Origin: Saprospiraceae bacterium | GTDB taxonomy: Bacteria; Bacteroidota; Bacteroidia; Chitinophagales; Saprospiraceae | DNA length: 64,000 nt | Assembly (NCBI GenBank): GCA_020631405.1 | Contig: JAHDHH010000001.1 | Coordinates: 16,494 to 80,493 of the forward strand | Direction of reading: 5' to 3' | Part shown: piece after piece, positions 18,507 to 27,310 of the stretch | Position numbering within the stretch: position 1 is the first letter of the stretch | Layout of the letters: each line of letters starts with the position of its first letter | The notes under the pieces: generated by a model | What the model was told of the DNA's origin: nothing | The model's database searches: none | The model's input: the letters and a program-made list of their open reading frames with translations, nothing else | Made by a program: the position numbers and the translations under genes

Positions 18507-19946
18507 TTAGCTTGTTGTTATTTCTCCAAAGAGGGTAGCGCTATTGGCTCTATTTACGGTTACCATCGTGTAGTCTCCAGCTTTGAGTCCATCCTTCTTG
18601 GGAAATATGAGCATTTTATTTTGAGAGTTTCTCCCTTTGAAGTCTGCATCTGACTTTTTAGAAGAGCCTTCAATGAGTACTTTGAATGTCTGACCTACAT
18701 CTCTTTGATTGCTTTCTAATGAAAGTTGATTTTGGAGTTCGATGACTTCTGTCAATCTTCTTTTCTTGACCTCTAGAGGGATATCGTCCTCATACTTTCG
18801 AGCCGCCAAAGTCCCTGGTCTCTCAGAATAGTAAAACATAAAGGACATCGAATAATCTGCAAATTTTACGATACTCAAGGTATCCTGATGGTCCTCTTCA
18901 GTTTCAGAACAAAAGCCTGTAATAATATCACTAGAGATAGCACAGTCTGGAATTATTCTTCTGATTGCTTCTACTCTTTCCATGTACCAAGGTCTATCGT
19001 AAGTCCTATTCATCAATTTAAGAATCCTACTATTTCCTGATTGCACAGGTAGGTGGATGTAGTTACAAATATTTTCATACTTAGCAATAGTGTATAGCAC
19101 CTCATCAGTAATATCCTTAGGGTGTGAGGTCGAAAACCTGATTCTTAGGTCTGGGTGGACTCTAGCGACCATCTCTAGTAAGTTTGCAAAGTTTACTACT
19201 TCCTTAGTCTCTGGATTCTCCCACTTATAGCTATCCACATTTTGGCCAAGTAAAGTAACTTCTCTATAACCTCTGTTGAGCAAGTCAGTAGCCTCTGAGA
19301 CTATACTGAAGGCATTTCTGCTGCGTTCTCTACCTCTAGTAAAGGGGACTACGCAAAATGAACACATATTGTCACATCCTCTCATGATAGAGATGAAGGC
19401 TGTCACTCCATTGTTGTCTAATCTCAGTGGTGCTATATCTGCATATGTCTCTTCTCTTGACAGGAGGACATTGATACTTCTATTCCCTTCTTCTGCACTG
19501 TTAATCAAGTTTGGTAAATCTCTATAGGCATCTGGTCCTACGACTAAGTCTACCAGTTTTTCTTCTTCTAGAAACTTTTGCTTGAGTCGCTCTGCCATAC
19601 AGCCTAATACTCCTATTAAAGTACCAGGACGTTGTTTTTTTACCTTATTGTAGATGAATAACCTCTTCCTTACAGTGTCTTCAGCCTTTTCTCTGATTGA
19701 ACAAGTATTAATCAAAATCAGGTCGGACTCTTCCATATTCTTGGTAGGGAAGTAGTTGTTCTCCGCTAGGATGGCTGCGACAATTTCCGAATCACTAAAG
19801 TTCATTTGGCATCCATAAGACTCAATATAAAACCTCTTAGCATCAGGATTTAGCTCTAGTTTCTCCAGAGTCAGGACTTCTCCTTGTCTGTCATGGAGTA
19901 TTTTCTTGTCGTCTACCTTGTCTAGTGTAGGATTGTTATTGTACAT
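18507..19946 (-). CDS. miaB: tRNA-2-methylthio-N6-dimethylallyladenosine synthase MiaB
   Basis: A 479-residue radical SAM methylthiotransferase that converts i6A37 to ms2i6A37 in tRNAs reading codons that begin with U. The N-terminal UPF0004 domain has [15 protein letters not shown] (first auxiliary-cluster Cys46), [10 protein letters not shown] and [10 protein letters not shown]. The radical SAM motif is in [19 protein letters not shown]. The C-terminal TRAM domain (about 410-475) binds RNA. The length is slightly above the family norm because of an N-terminal extension of about 35 residues. It is the first gene of the miaB-to-secG block. Confidence 0.98.
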   Translation of the reverse strand: MYNNNPTLDKVDDKKILHDRQGEVLTLEKLELNPDAKRFYIESYGCQMNFSDSEIVAAILAENNYFPTKNMEESDLILINTCSIREKAEDTVRKRLFIYNKVKKQRPGTLIGVLGCMAERLKQKFLEEEKLVDLVVGPDAYRDLPNLINSAEEGNRSINVLLSREETYADIAPLRLDNNGVTAFISIMRGCDNMCSFCVVPFTRGRERSRNAFSIVSEATDLLNRGYREVTLLGQNVDSYKWENPETKEVVNFANLLEMVARVHPDLRIRFSTSHPKDITDEVLYTIAKYENICNYIHLPVQSGNSRILKLMNRTYDRPWYMERVEAIRRIIPDCAISSDIITGFCSETEEDHQDTLSIVKFADYSMSFMFYYSERPGTLAARKYEDDIPLEVKKRRLTEVIELQNQLSLESNQRDVGQTFKVLIEGSSKKSDADFKGRNSQNKMLIFPKKDGLKAGDYTMVTVNRANSATLFGEITTS

Positions 19947-20016
19947 CTGCTTGTTTTGAGAATTGCAAAGTTAGTCGATTCATGTCATAATGGCAGAGTA
20001 TTTTGCGATTGGACAT

Positions 20017-20056
20017 AAAAAAAGCTTGCCAACGATTGCTGACAAGCTATTTTTTC
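20017..20056 (-). terminator. Hairpin terminator after the DUF2853 gene
   Basis: On the minus strand AGCTTGTCAGC pairs with GTTGGCAAGCT around the loop AATC (11 positions, two of them G-T pairs) and is followed by seven T. The plus strand also ends in a T-run, so it could work both ways. It separates the DUF2853 gene from miaB. Confidence 0.85.
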
Positions 20057-20075
20057 ATGGTTGAGAGTGTCTAGT

Positions 20076-20414
20076 CTAGCTATACACTTCTTCTTTTCCG
20101 AACTCTTTTACTAGTAGGTAGTAAAAAATAGCTCTGAACTTGTTTCTGTTAGAAGAACCAAAGATGTCAACAACTTTAGCAATTGCAGCATCAGCTTTAG
20201 CTTCATCAGTCACGCCTAATTTCTTGCCTAAGAAGTTAGTTTTTACTCTATCTAATTCATCTTTATCTGCAGAAGATACCTTAGAAGCATCTGCATTATA
20301 AATAGAAGGTCCACATCCTTTAGCTACAGCTCTTAGTAAGTCAGCATCATACTTAACGCCTAATTTTGTCATTTCAGCTTCATACTTTGCTACGCATTCA
20401 TCAAATTTGCTCAT
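20076..20414 (-). CDS. DUF2853 family protein
   Basis: A 112-residue small cytoplasmic protein starting MSKFDECVAKYEAEM. An in-frame Met 15 codons upstream (20459) is unlikely because it falls in the promoter. It matches the DUF2853 family: an all-helical protein with CGPSIYNADASKVS, then LDRVKTNFLGKKLG and a last part NRNKFRAIFYYLLVKEFG. No activity is known. It is probably transcribed alone, between a -7 element at 20457-20464 and the hairpin at 20017-20056. Such a short, isolated gene with a strong promoter and terminator may be well expressed. Confidence 0.9.
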   Translation of the reverse strand: MSKFDECVAKYEAEMTKLGVKYDADLLRAVAKGCGPSIYNADASKVSSADKDELDRVKTNFLGKKLGVTDEAKADAAIAKVVDIFGSSNRNKFRAIFYYLLVKEFGKEEVYS

Positions 20415-20456
20415 GTGTTTAATGTGTTTTAAATTAAAAATAAGAGATTTATACAG

Positions 20457-20464
20457 CAAAAATA
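20457..20464 (-). promoter_or_regulatory. -7 element of the DUF2853 gene
   Basis: The minus strand reads TATTTTTG, an exact TAnnTTTG match 43 bases before the ATG at 20414. It supports the shorter start of that gene. No TTG was seen at -33. Confidence 0.5.
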
Positions 20465-20479
20465 ATTATAATATGTAAT

Positions 20480-20487
20480 TATCTTTG
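20480..20487 (+). promoter_or_regulatory. -7 element, candidate promoter of the TPR/TonB-like gene
   Basis: TATCTTTG, an exact TAnnTTTG match, points toward the gene at 20641 and is back to back with the minus-strand element at 20457-20464. It would give a leader of about 150 bases, which is long for this genome. Confidence 0.4.
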
Positions 20488-20640
20488 CATTTTTTACTTA
20501 ATGTGTAAGTAACCTATTCTTTTGACTCAAAATTGTGTTTTAGTAACATTTTAGAAAAAATGGTTAAAACATTATTAAATCAGAATGAAATCGAATGTTC
20601 ATTCAAAGTATAGTGTTACAGTTATTAAATACAAGATTTT

Positions 20641-21639
20641 ATGAGATACAGAGCATTGTTTATACTAGTGAGTTTATTAGCTTTTTGTTCACAACTATCG
20701 GCTCAATCGGTAGAGGAGGAGTTAGGATTTATCTATATGAAGGCGGAATACTTGCTAGAAACTGATCGTTATGACGAAGCTATTGCCCAATACACAGCTG
20801 TCATAGCACAGGATCCAACTTACAAGGATGCAGCCATCAAAAGAACCAAGGCTAAGTTTGCGTTAAAATCATACAGGGGAGTTAAGAAAGACATACTTGA
20901 GATGATCTCTGTGCAAGGTATAGATGCAGAGTCTGTTGAAATGCTTGGTCTAGCAGAACACCACCTAGGTAATCACCAAAGTGCTGTCAATTCGCTTGTA
21001 CTAGCTCACCAACTCAAGCCAAGGTCATTAGAGATTATTGAGGCATTAGCTGTCAGTGCAAACCAAAGCAAGAATAGCGAAGTCTGTGACATATTATCAT
21101 CAGTTAAAGGTAGTGTCAATGTCAAGAATTATCTGAATAGTTATTGCGGTACGGCAGTTGCTACGACTGGGAAAAAAGGGAATGGTACAAAACCAAGTAA
21201 GCCAGGTAAGACTACTAAGCCAAAGTCTGATAAAACAGTCATAGTGGAAACTACAGACAGAGTCATTGTTGATTCTGAATTAGAAGAAGTCATCAAAGAT
21301 GTAGAGGAGGAAGAGGAAACAATCATTGATGATACTGTCAATACTATTGTGATTGATGAAGATCTGACCATTCTTATTAAAAATGGGATAGGAAGTAGGA
21401 AGGTCATTGACCAACCTAATATCCTCATGTTGTCTGAACAATCAGGGATAGTCAAAGTCAATATCTGTCTATCCAAAGGTGGACGAATCACATCTGGTGA
21501 GATCGATCCTGCTGGATCTACAATCCAGTCAGAAAGCTTAAGATCACTTGCGCTAAGAAAGGCAAAGGAATTCTGGTTTGCTAGAGGTGACCAAGAAGAG
21601 TCTTGCGGCTCAATTGAGTTTATTATTAACGGCGGCTAG
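20641..21639 (+). CDS. Secreted TPR protein with TonB-like C-terminal domain
   Basis: A 332-residue protein with a signal peptide (core LFILVSLLAF, cleavage near SAQS). Residues about 28-150 are TPR helices (AEYLLETDRYDEAIAQYTAVIAQDP, LGLAEHHLGNHQSAVNSL). A Lys/Pro/Gly linker (about 175-200) and an acidic stretch follow. The C-terminus (about 260-330) has the TonB C-terminal pattern: GIVKVNICLSKGGRI, then LRSLALRKAKEFWF. It may be a periplasmic protein binding envelope partners; there is no TonB-type membrane anchor. Its stop overlaps the end of purB on the other strand by 4 bases. Confidence 0.8.
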   Translation: MRYRALFILVSLLAFCSQLSAQSVEEELGFIYMKAEYLLETDRYDEAIAQYTAVIAQDPTYKDAAIKRTKAKFALKSYRGVKKDILEMISVQGIDAESVEMLGLAEHHLGNHQSAVNSLVLAHQLKPRSLEIIEALAVSANQSKNSEVCDILSSVKGSVNVKNYLNSYCGTAVATTGKKGNGTKPSKPGKTTKPKSDKTVIVETTDRVIVDSELEEVIKDVEEEEETIIDDTVNTIVIDEDLTILIKNGIGSRKVIDQPNILMLSEQSGIVKVNICLSKGGRITSGEIDPAGSTIQSESLRSLALRKAKEFWFARGDQEESCGSIEFIINGG

Positions 21640-23003
21640 GCGAATTGGTTCTCATCCATTGGGTATTCATCCAGGGTATAACCAATATAGTTTTGAGGTG
21701 TAATCACTAACATTTCTGCTTTGACATCTTCATTGACCTCAAGTCCATTAATAAAGTCGTGCATTGAAGTTTTAGTGATTTTGCTATTACCTCTGGTTAA
21801 CGCTTTTAGCTTTTCGTATGGCTTATCAACTCCCTCTCTTCTTAGGATGTTTTGAATTGCCTCGGCTACAACTGCCCATTGTTCTTCTAGATGTTGGTCC
21901 AGTTTTGGAGCATTGAGTTCTAATTTAGAAATACCTTTGATAAGGCTTTGAAGAGCAATACTTGTATGAGATACTGGTACACCTATATTTCGGGATACAG
22001 TGCTGTCCGTCAAGTCTCTTTGTAGTCTTGATACTGGTAATTTACTAGCAAGGAAGCTAAAAACCGCATTAGCCATTCCTAGGTTACCCTCAGCATTCTC
22101 AAAGTCAATAGGGTTGACCTTATGTGGCATTGCCGAACTACCCACCTCACCAGCTACTACCTTTTGCTTAAAATAGTCCATAGAAATGTAGGTCCACATA
22201 TCTCTACTGAAGTCAATCAGGATAGTGTTGATTCTTGATAGACAATGGAACAATGCGGCCATATGATCATAGTGGTCAATCTGGGTAGTGAAACGCAATC
22301 TTTCCATGCCTAATTCTCTGATAAATCCATCGCCAAATTCTAGCCAGTTGACATCGGTGATGGCTACTTTGTGGGCATTGAAATTACCCGTAGCTCCACC
22401 AAATTTGGCTTTGACTGGCAAGTCTTTAAGTAGGTCTACTTGTGCTAAGAGTCTATCATGAAATACCATGAATTCCTTGCCCAATGTAGTAGGCGAAGCT
22501 GGCTGACCATGGGTGTGTGCCAACATAGGTACTTGAGCATATAGCTTAGCCCTTGCCTCAATAGCATCAGCCACCTCCATTAAATAAGGATATAGTGCAT
22601 CAGCAATCCCGTCTCTTAGTAATAGTGGCATAGCACTGTTGTTGATGTCTTGAGATGTCAACCCAAAGTGAACCCACTCTTTATATTCACCAAGCCCTAG
22701 TGCATCTAGTTGGTCTTTGATATAATACTCTACTGCTTTGACATCATGATTTGTTACTTTTTCAGTATCCTTGATGGTCTGTGCTGAGGCTAGGTTGAAG
22801 TCAGTATAAATACTCTTAACCTTGTCAACTGCCTCTTGAGTAATTGTAGGTAAGTACTTACTCTCAGTCCCAAGTAGGGCTATTAAATATTCTATTTCGA
22901 CAAATACTCTATATTTTATCAAAGCATATTCTGAAAAATAATCGCCTGCTTTCTTAGTTTTGTTAGCATAGCGTCCATCAATTGGTGAGATAGCTGTAAG
23001 CAT
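21636..23003 (-). CDS. purB: Adenylosuccinate lyase
   Basis: A 455-residue cytoplasmic lyase that acts twice in purine synthesis, releasing fumarate from SAICAR and from adenylosuccinate. It starts MLTAISPIDGRYANKTKKAG. The fumarase/aspartase-superfamily signature is present as GSSAMPHKVNPIDFENAEGN, with the flexible-loop serine, and there is a catalytic-histidine region AHTHGQPASPTTLG. An upstream in-frame ATG at 23081 is rejected because a -7 element (23030-23037) lies downstream of it. Length is normal for the E. coli-type enzyme. It converges on the TPR/TonB-like gene and is divergent from the GH13 gene. Confidence 0.98.
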   Translation of the reverse strand: MLTAISPIDGRYANKTKKAGDYFSEYALIKYRVFVEIEYLIALLGTESKYLPTITQEAVDKVKSIYTDFNLASAQTIKDTEKVTNHDVKAVEYYIKDQLDALGLGEYKEWVHFGLTSQDINNSAMPLLLRDGIADALYPYLMEVADAIEARAKLYAQVPMLAHTHGQPASPTTLGKEFMVFHDRLLAQVDLLKDLPVKAKFGGATGNFNAHKVAITDVNWLEFGDGFIRELGMERLRFTTQIDHYDHMAALFHCLSRINTILIDFSRDMWTYISMDYFKQKVVAGEVGSSAMPHKVNPIDFENAEGNLGMANAVFSFLASKLPVSRLQRDLTDSTVSRNIGVPVSHTSIALQSLIKGISKLELNAPKLDQHLEEQWAVVAEAIQNILRREGVDKPYEKLKALTRGNSKITKTSMHDFINGLEVNEDVKAEMLVITPQNYIGYTLDEYPMDENQFA

Positions 23004-23029
23004 AATAGTATTATTGTTGTGATAAGGTG

Positions 23030-23037
23030 CAAAGGTA
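23030..23037 (-). promoter_or_regulatory. -7 element of purB
   Basis: The minus strand reads TACCTTTG, an exact TAnnTTTG match 27 bases before the purB ATG at 23003. A TTG lies 26 bases further upstream, slightly beyond the usual spacing. Confidence 0.5.
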
Positions 23038-23087
23038 GTATTACTCTGAAATCTGACGCATAACAAATCAATAAAGACCACATACCT

Positions 23088-24929
23088 ATGAAATTTACTT
23101 GGATTTCTTTCTTGATGTTACTCACTTATTCTCTCTCGGCCCAACTAGTTGATAAGATAGAGCCTCCTTTTTGGTGGTCTGGAATGCAGAATGACAAATT
23201 ACAGATCTTGTTGCATGGCAATGGATTGGCTAAGTATGACATAAGCATAGCATCCAAAGAAGCGAAACTCATCAATTTATATGAGGCCGATAGCCCCAAC
23301 TATGTTTTCTTAGATGTGGTAATTCCTCATCAGATGAAGGCCTCAAGTTTTGAAATCGTCATTAAGGACAATACAGATTTTTACGAGACATATACATACC
23401 AAGTTAAGTCACGAACGATGAAGCCTGAGAATAGAGTAGGGTTTGACAATAGTGATGTCATGTACCTCATAACTCCTGATAGATTTGCGAATGGTGATAC
23501 TGCCAATGATGAAGTCGTAGGATTGCAAGAAGGGCTTGACAGAATAGATCACTTTGGAAGGCATGGAGGTGATATCAAAGGAATAAGGGACAATCTTGAC
23601 TATATCAAGGATTTAGGATTTACAGCAATCTGGCTTAATCCAATTTTGGAGAATGACGTAGCAAAGGCGAGTTATCATGGTTATTCGACTACTGACTACT
23701 ACAAAGTTGATCCAAGATATGGAAGTAATGCAGACTATGTGGAGTTGATAGCTGAAGCAAAATCAAAAGGCATTAAGGTCATCATGGATATGATAGCTAA
23801 TCACTGTGGCATTGATCATTGGTGGATGGAGGATCCTCCGTTTAAAAATTGGATCAATGGCCAGGACCAACCGTATACTCAGACAAATCACAGAAAGGCT
23901 ACTTTGCTAGACCCCCATGCAGCAGCAGCTGATAGGGTAGAGATGGAAGATGGCTGGTTTGTGCCAACGATGCCTGATCTGAATCAGAGAAACCCCTTCA
24001 TGGCGACCTACCTCATACAGAACTCGATTTGGTGGGTGGAGTATTCTGACATTGCAGGTATCAGACAAGATACCTACTCTTATCCCAATGCTGACTTTAT
24101 GGGGGAGTGGACGTGTGCTATTATGAATGAATACCCAAACCTCAATATCGTTGGTGAAGAATGGGTTCTAGATCAGAATATGATTGGCTTTTGGCAAGAT
24201 GACAACCCAAATAGCTACCAGTCCTGTTTACCAAGTTTGATGGATTTTCCATTGACATTCAGCTTGGTTGATGCACTTAAAGAGGAAGAAGGTTGGGGGA
24301 CAGGATTAATTAGACTCTACGAAAACCTAGCAAAAGACTATATCTACGCTGATGCTGATGCAATGGTAATCTTTCCAGATAATCATGATATGAGTAGAAT
24401 TTATACCAATGTCAATGAAGACTTTGAGTTGTATAAAATGGCAATTGGATTCATTGCGACTATGCGAGGTGTACCTCAATTTTACTATGGGACAGAAGTA
24501 TTGTTGAGTCATCCTGGTACTGACAGCCATGGAGAGATCAGGGAAGATTTTCCAGGCGGTTGGGAAGGAGATACTGCTAACGGATTCACTAATCAAAATC
24601 TATCAGATCAAGCTATAGCAGCTAAAGCATACATGAAGTCACTGCTTCAGTGGAGAAAGGATAAGTCTGTAATTCATTCAGGAAGGCTCATGCACTATGT
24701 TCCTAGAGATGGTGTGTATGTCTACTTCAGATATAATGCCTCAGAAACTGTAATGGTCATCATAAATAAGCAAGATGAAGCTGTCGAGTTGGATCTATCG
24801 AGGTTCAGCGAGAGACTAGATGGATACACAAAGGGTAAGGATTGTATTACGAGTCAATTTGTAGACTTGTCTTCTAATCTCTTAACTGCGGATGGGAAGA
24901 GTATCACTATCTATGAATTGGAAAAGTAG
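23088..24929 (+). CDS. GH13 alpha-amylase family, cyclomaltodextrinase/SusA-like
   Basis: A 613-residue secreted enzyme with a signal peptide ending near SLSAQ. Residues about 20-105 look like the N-terminal beta domain of Bacteroidota cyclomaltodextrinases (IEPPFWWSGMQND, LQILLHGNGL). The GH13 barrel follows with DRFANGD, MDMIANHCG, the nucleophile Asp328 in GIRQDTY, the acid/base Glu357 in VGEEW and Asp431/Asp434 in DNHDMSR. A C-terminal beta domain begins at about 520 (KDKSVIHSGRLMHYVPR). Expected activity is hydrolysis of linear or cyclic alpha-1,4-glucans in the periplasm. There is no T9SS domain, unlike the second GH13 enzyme at 28.7 kb. Confidence 0.95.
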   Translation: MKFTWISFLMLLTYSLSAQLVDKIEPPFWWSGMQNDKLQILLHGNGLAKYDISIASKEAKLINLYEADSPNYVFLDVVIPHQMKASSFEIVIKDNTDFYETYTYQVKSRTMKPENRVGFDNSDVMYLITPDRFANGDTANDEVVGLQEGLDRIDHFGRHGGDIKGIRDNLDYIKDLGFTAIWLNPILENDVAKASYHGYSTTDYYKVDPRYGSNADYVELIAEAKSKGIKVIMDMIANHCGIDHWWMEDPPFKNWINGQDQPYTQTNHRKATLLDPHAAAADRVEMEDGWFVPTMPDLNQRNPFMATYLIQNSIWWVEYSDIAGIRQDTYSYPNADFMGEWTCAIMNEYPNLNIVGEEWVLDQNMIGFWQDDNPNSYQSCLPSLMDFPLTFSLVDALKEEEGWGTGLIRLYENLAKDYIYADADAMVIFPDNHDMSRIYTNVNEDFELYKMAIGFIATMRGVPQFYYGTEVLLSHPGTDSHGEIREDFPGGWEGDTANGFTNQNLSDQAIAAKAYMKSLLQWRKDKSVIHSGRLMHYVPRDGVYVYFRYNASETVMVIINKQDEAVELDLSRFSERLDGYTKGKDCITSQFVDLSSNLLTADGKSITIYELEK

Positions 24930-24937
24930 CGGTTGAC

Positions 24938-27202
24938 TTAATTGATGACAATTTTTTCTATACTTGGATTACCACTGCTAGGGTATGTAGCCAATAAGTA
25001 GATGCCGCTAGGATATTTGGATAAATCAATCTGAGTTAAGCCAATTTGCATTATAGCTGAACTGAGTATAGACCCATTGCTGTCAAGCAGCTGATAGCTT
25101 CCCAAAGATGTTGAGTTAATGGTGAGTCTATCTGAAGTAGGATTTGGATAGCAGTTGACCGAAGAGAATACCTCCATCTGTGTTGATGCACTCTCCTCAT
25201 TATTTCGACCAAATGTCTGATAAGTCAATGTTTGGAAAGGTCCTATTCCATTTGGCAAACGACTATAGGCTTCTTCTTCAGATAGGGGAGGGAATGAAAC
25301 CGAGTCTATGATTGCATAATAGTTGTCTTTGCTATCCACTAGTGCCAAGAATTCACCGTCCTTGTTCAATTTGAAGTTTGTATGATTGTCGCCTTGATCA
25401 GTATCATTATCTGCATATACCGTTAGATAGTCTCCAGGGCTGAGGCTGATATGAGGCAGTTTCCACTTATCTAGTTCCTCGTTGTCATCAGTAAGAAACA
25501 GTCCATTGAGCTCAATGGATACCTCACCAGCATTGTAGACTTCTATCCAATCCTCATATTCTCCATATTCATCTTGTTGCCCATCTGTATTCGAAGCCAC
25601 AATTTCATTAATCACCAAATGAGGAGTTGGTCTAGCTCCTAAGTAGGTGTTTAGGTCTCCACATTCGGGAAACCTAGAAATCCCTCCAAACCCGTTATTA
25701 GATAGAATATACCAAGACATTACCTGACCATTACTAGGCTCATTTGGAAATTGAACAGTATAATTATTTGTTGTCATAGGCTCTAGGATAAGCTGATCCC
25801 AACTACCTCCTTCAATGTTGTAATTGAATGCCAATTCTGTATCTGCCTTGCCGAACACTGTTGTGATATCCACCCTTGTACTATCAATTAAAGGAATGAC
25901 TAGATATTCAACGACCTCTACTGATAGACTGGTCAGTAGGTCTTGCTTGTCCTCAATGCTTTTGAGTTTATTGTCTAAATATTCTATCAACCCCTGTTTT
26001 ACATGATCTGTCAGTCCATGTGTGAAGTTGTTAGAGAAGTCATTGAGGGTAAAGTTGTAGTCTACCTCCGCGTAGACATCGTCAATCCTATAAGGTGAAA
26101 GCTTGTCTCTTAAGGCATAGAGTTCTGTCTTGTAGTCGCTCTCTAGCCATGATAGCCTCAGTTGCTCCAGGTGTTCTTCAACTTGTCTCCTGTAGGTAGG
26201 GATAAGCATGAGTCTTTCGAATAGTGGTCTATCACCATTCAGGGAGTTTTGCCAATTGTTGAGATGGGCATCTGCCCAATCTATACCAAACCAATCAATG
26301 CCTAGTATATTATCGAGGTCAAATGGGATCATAGTAAATGTCCCCGTACAAGGATCATTGTACAAATAGAAGTTGTTTTTGTTAAAAATATGTCCATCCC
26401 AATTTCCCATAAACACATCTGCTGCTACTAATTTGAGATAATTTTGAATGTCAAAAATGGGTTCTAGTTCACAGGTCAAGTCCTGTAGTGGAGTATTATT
26501 GACAATGTCTAGAAAGTTGATCAGGTCAGTGTAGTCATCAGCAAGAGTATTAGTCTTGAGTTCATAGGTTCTTCTTCCCCAATTGTCGACCTTGTATAGG
26601 TCTGGATTGGAACCAAGGTAGGTTAAGTCAGCAGGCCAGAGACACTTGTACAAATTACCATTGGCGTCATCAAATCTTAACTTAATGAATTCTTCATCTA
26701 TGTGCTCTACATTGAGGTATAGCCCACGGTATTCATTATTGATATAGAGGGCAACATGGTTAGTCCTGGCTGCTGGAACATTTAGGTCGGCCATGATTTG
26801 CCAGCCTATTTTTGCCCTTGAGACGGTTGGATCATTATGTTCTCCATTCAGATTTAGCTTTTCAAGGCCTTTGTACTTTTGACCACTTTTGAACGAATTA
26901 AAAGATACCTTAAATGATTGTTTGCCAGACTTCCTACTCGTATTGCCTCTTAGTCTAAATCCTACTTGTTCTAGAGTGTCAACACTGTCGTTGAATGTAT
27001 AAATGAAGGTAGCAGGAAATTCTTCATTGCTCTCCTGATTTTCATCAGCAAGAATGTAGTTGAGATCATCACCATCTATGAGTATATCCACCCTTCCAAC
27101 CAAACTATCTTCAAAGATATGGTTCGCAGAAGGCAGCACATGCTGACCTAGTAGAGTAGTAGGTAGTAAGAGTAAGGTGAGTAGAATACAATGAATATCC
27201 AT
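24938..27202 (-). CDS. Exported CotH-kinase-like protein with lamin-tail domain
   Basis: A 754-residue secreted protein. The signal peptide ends near LLGQ. The CotH domain (about 35-400) shows FRLRGNTSRKSGKQSFKVSF, LNGEHNDPTVSRAKIGWQ, GLYLNVEHIDEEF and the metal-site region NWDGHIFNKNNFYLY...FDLDNILG. Some CotH proteins are atypical kinases that phosphorylate spore-coat proteins; here the substrate is unknown. A lamin-tail domain lies at about 535-650 (VINEIVASN, EYEDWIEVYNAG) and a T9SS sorting domain at 690-754 (CYPNPTSDRLTI, SGIYLLA). It converges on the GH13 gene with 8 bases between, and is divergent from the Calx-beta gene. Confidence 0.93.
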   Translation of the reverse strand: MDIHCILLTLLLLPTTLLGQHVLPSANHIFEDSLVGRVDILIDGDDLNYILADENQESNEEFPATFIYTFNDSVDTLEQVGFRLRGNTSRKSGKQSFKVSFNSFKSGQKYKGLEKLNLNGEHNDPTVSRAKIGWQIMADLNVPAARTNHVALYINNEYRGLYLNVEHIDEEFIKLRFDDANGNLYKCLWPADLTYLGSNPDLYKVDNWGRRTYELKTNTLADDYTDLINFLDIVNNTPLQDLTCELEPIFDIQNYLKLVAADVFMGNWDGHIFNKNNFYLYNDPCTGTFTMIPFDLDNILGIDWFGIDWADAHLNNWQNSLNGDRPLFERLMLIPTYRRQVEEHLEQLRLSWLESDYKTELYALRDKLSPYRIDDVYAEVDYNFTLNDFSNNFTHGLTDHVKQGLIEYLDNKLKSIEDKQDLLTSLSVEVVEYLVIPLIDSTRVDITTVFGKADTELAFNYNIEGGSWDQLILEPMTTNNYTVQFPNEPSNGQVMSWYILSNNGFGGISRFPECGDLNTYLGARPTPHLVINEIVASNTDGQQDEYGEYEDWIEVYNAGEVSIELNGLFLTDDNEELDKWKLPHISLSPGDYLTVYADNDTDQGDNHTNFKLNKDGEFLALVDSKDNYYAIIDSVSFPPLSEEEAYSRLPNGIGPFQTLTYQTFGRNNEESASTQMEVFSSVNCYPNPTSDRLTINSTSLGSYQLLDSNGSILSSAIMQIGLTQIDLSKYPSGIYLLATYPSSGNPSIEKIVIN

Positions 27203-27241
27203 GATAGTGAAAGTACTAAAAGTCTCTAAGGATTTGTGTAA

Positions 27242-27273
27242 TTGCCAACTTATAATAATATGGTATAACTTTG
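27242..27273 (+). promoter_or_regulatory. Full Bacteroidota promoter of the Calx-beta gene
   Basis: TTG at 27242-27244, a 21-base spacer and TAACTTTG at 27266-27273 match the Bacteroidota consensus exactly in both boxes. The predicted leader to the ATG at 27311 is about 30 bases. This is the best promoter I see in the window. Confidence 0.7.
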
Positions 27274-27310
27274 GTTATATTAGAACTAAGACTCATTTAT
27301 CAATTAACTA

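Noticed and set aside
20415-20459. Longer DUF2853 start at 20459
   Set aside because: The -7 element at 20457-20464 overlaps it, and the family begins at MSKFDE.
23004-23081. Longer purB start at 23081
   Set aside because: The extra 26 residues do not resemble the family, and a -7 element at 23030-23037 lies inside them.
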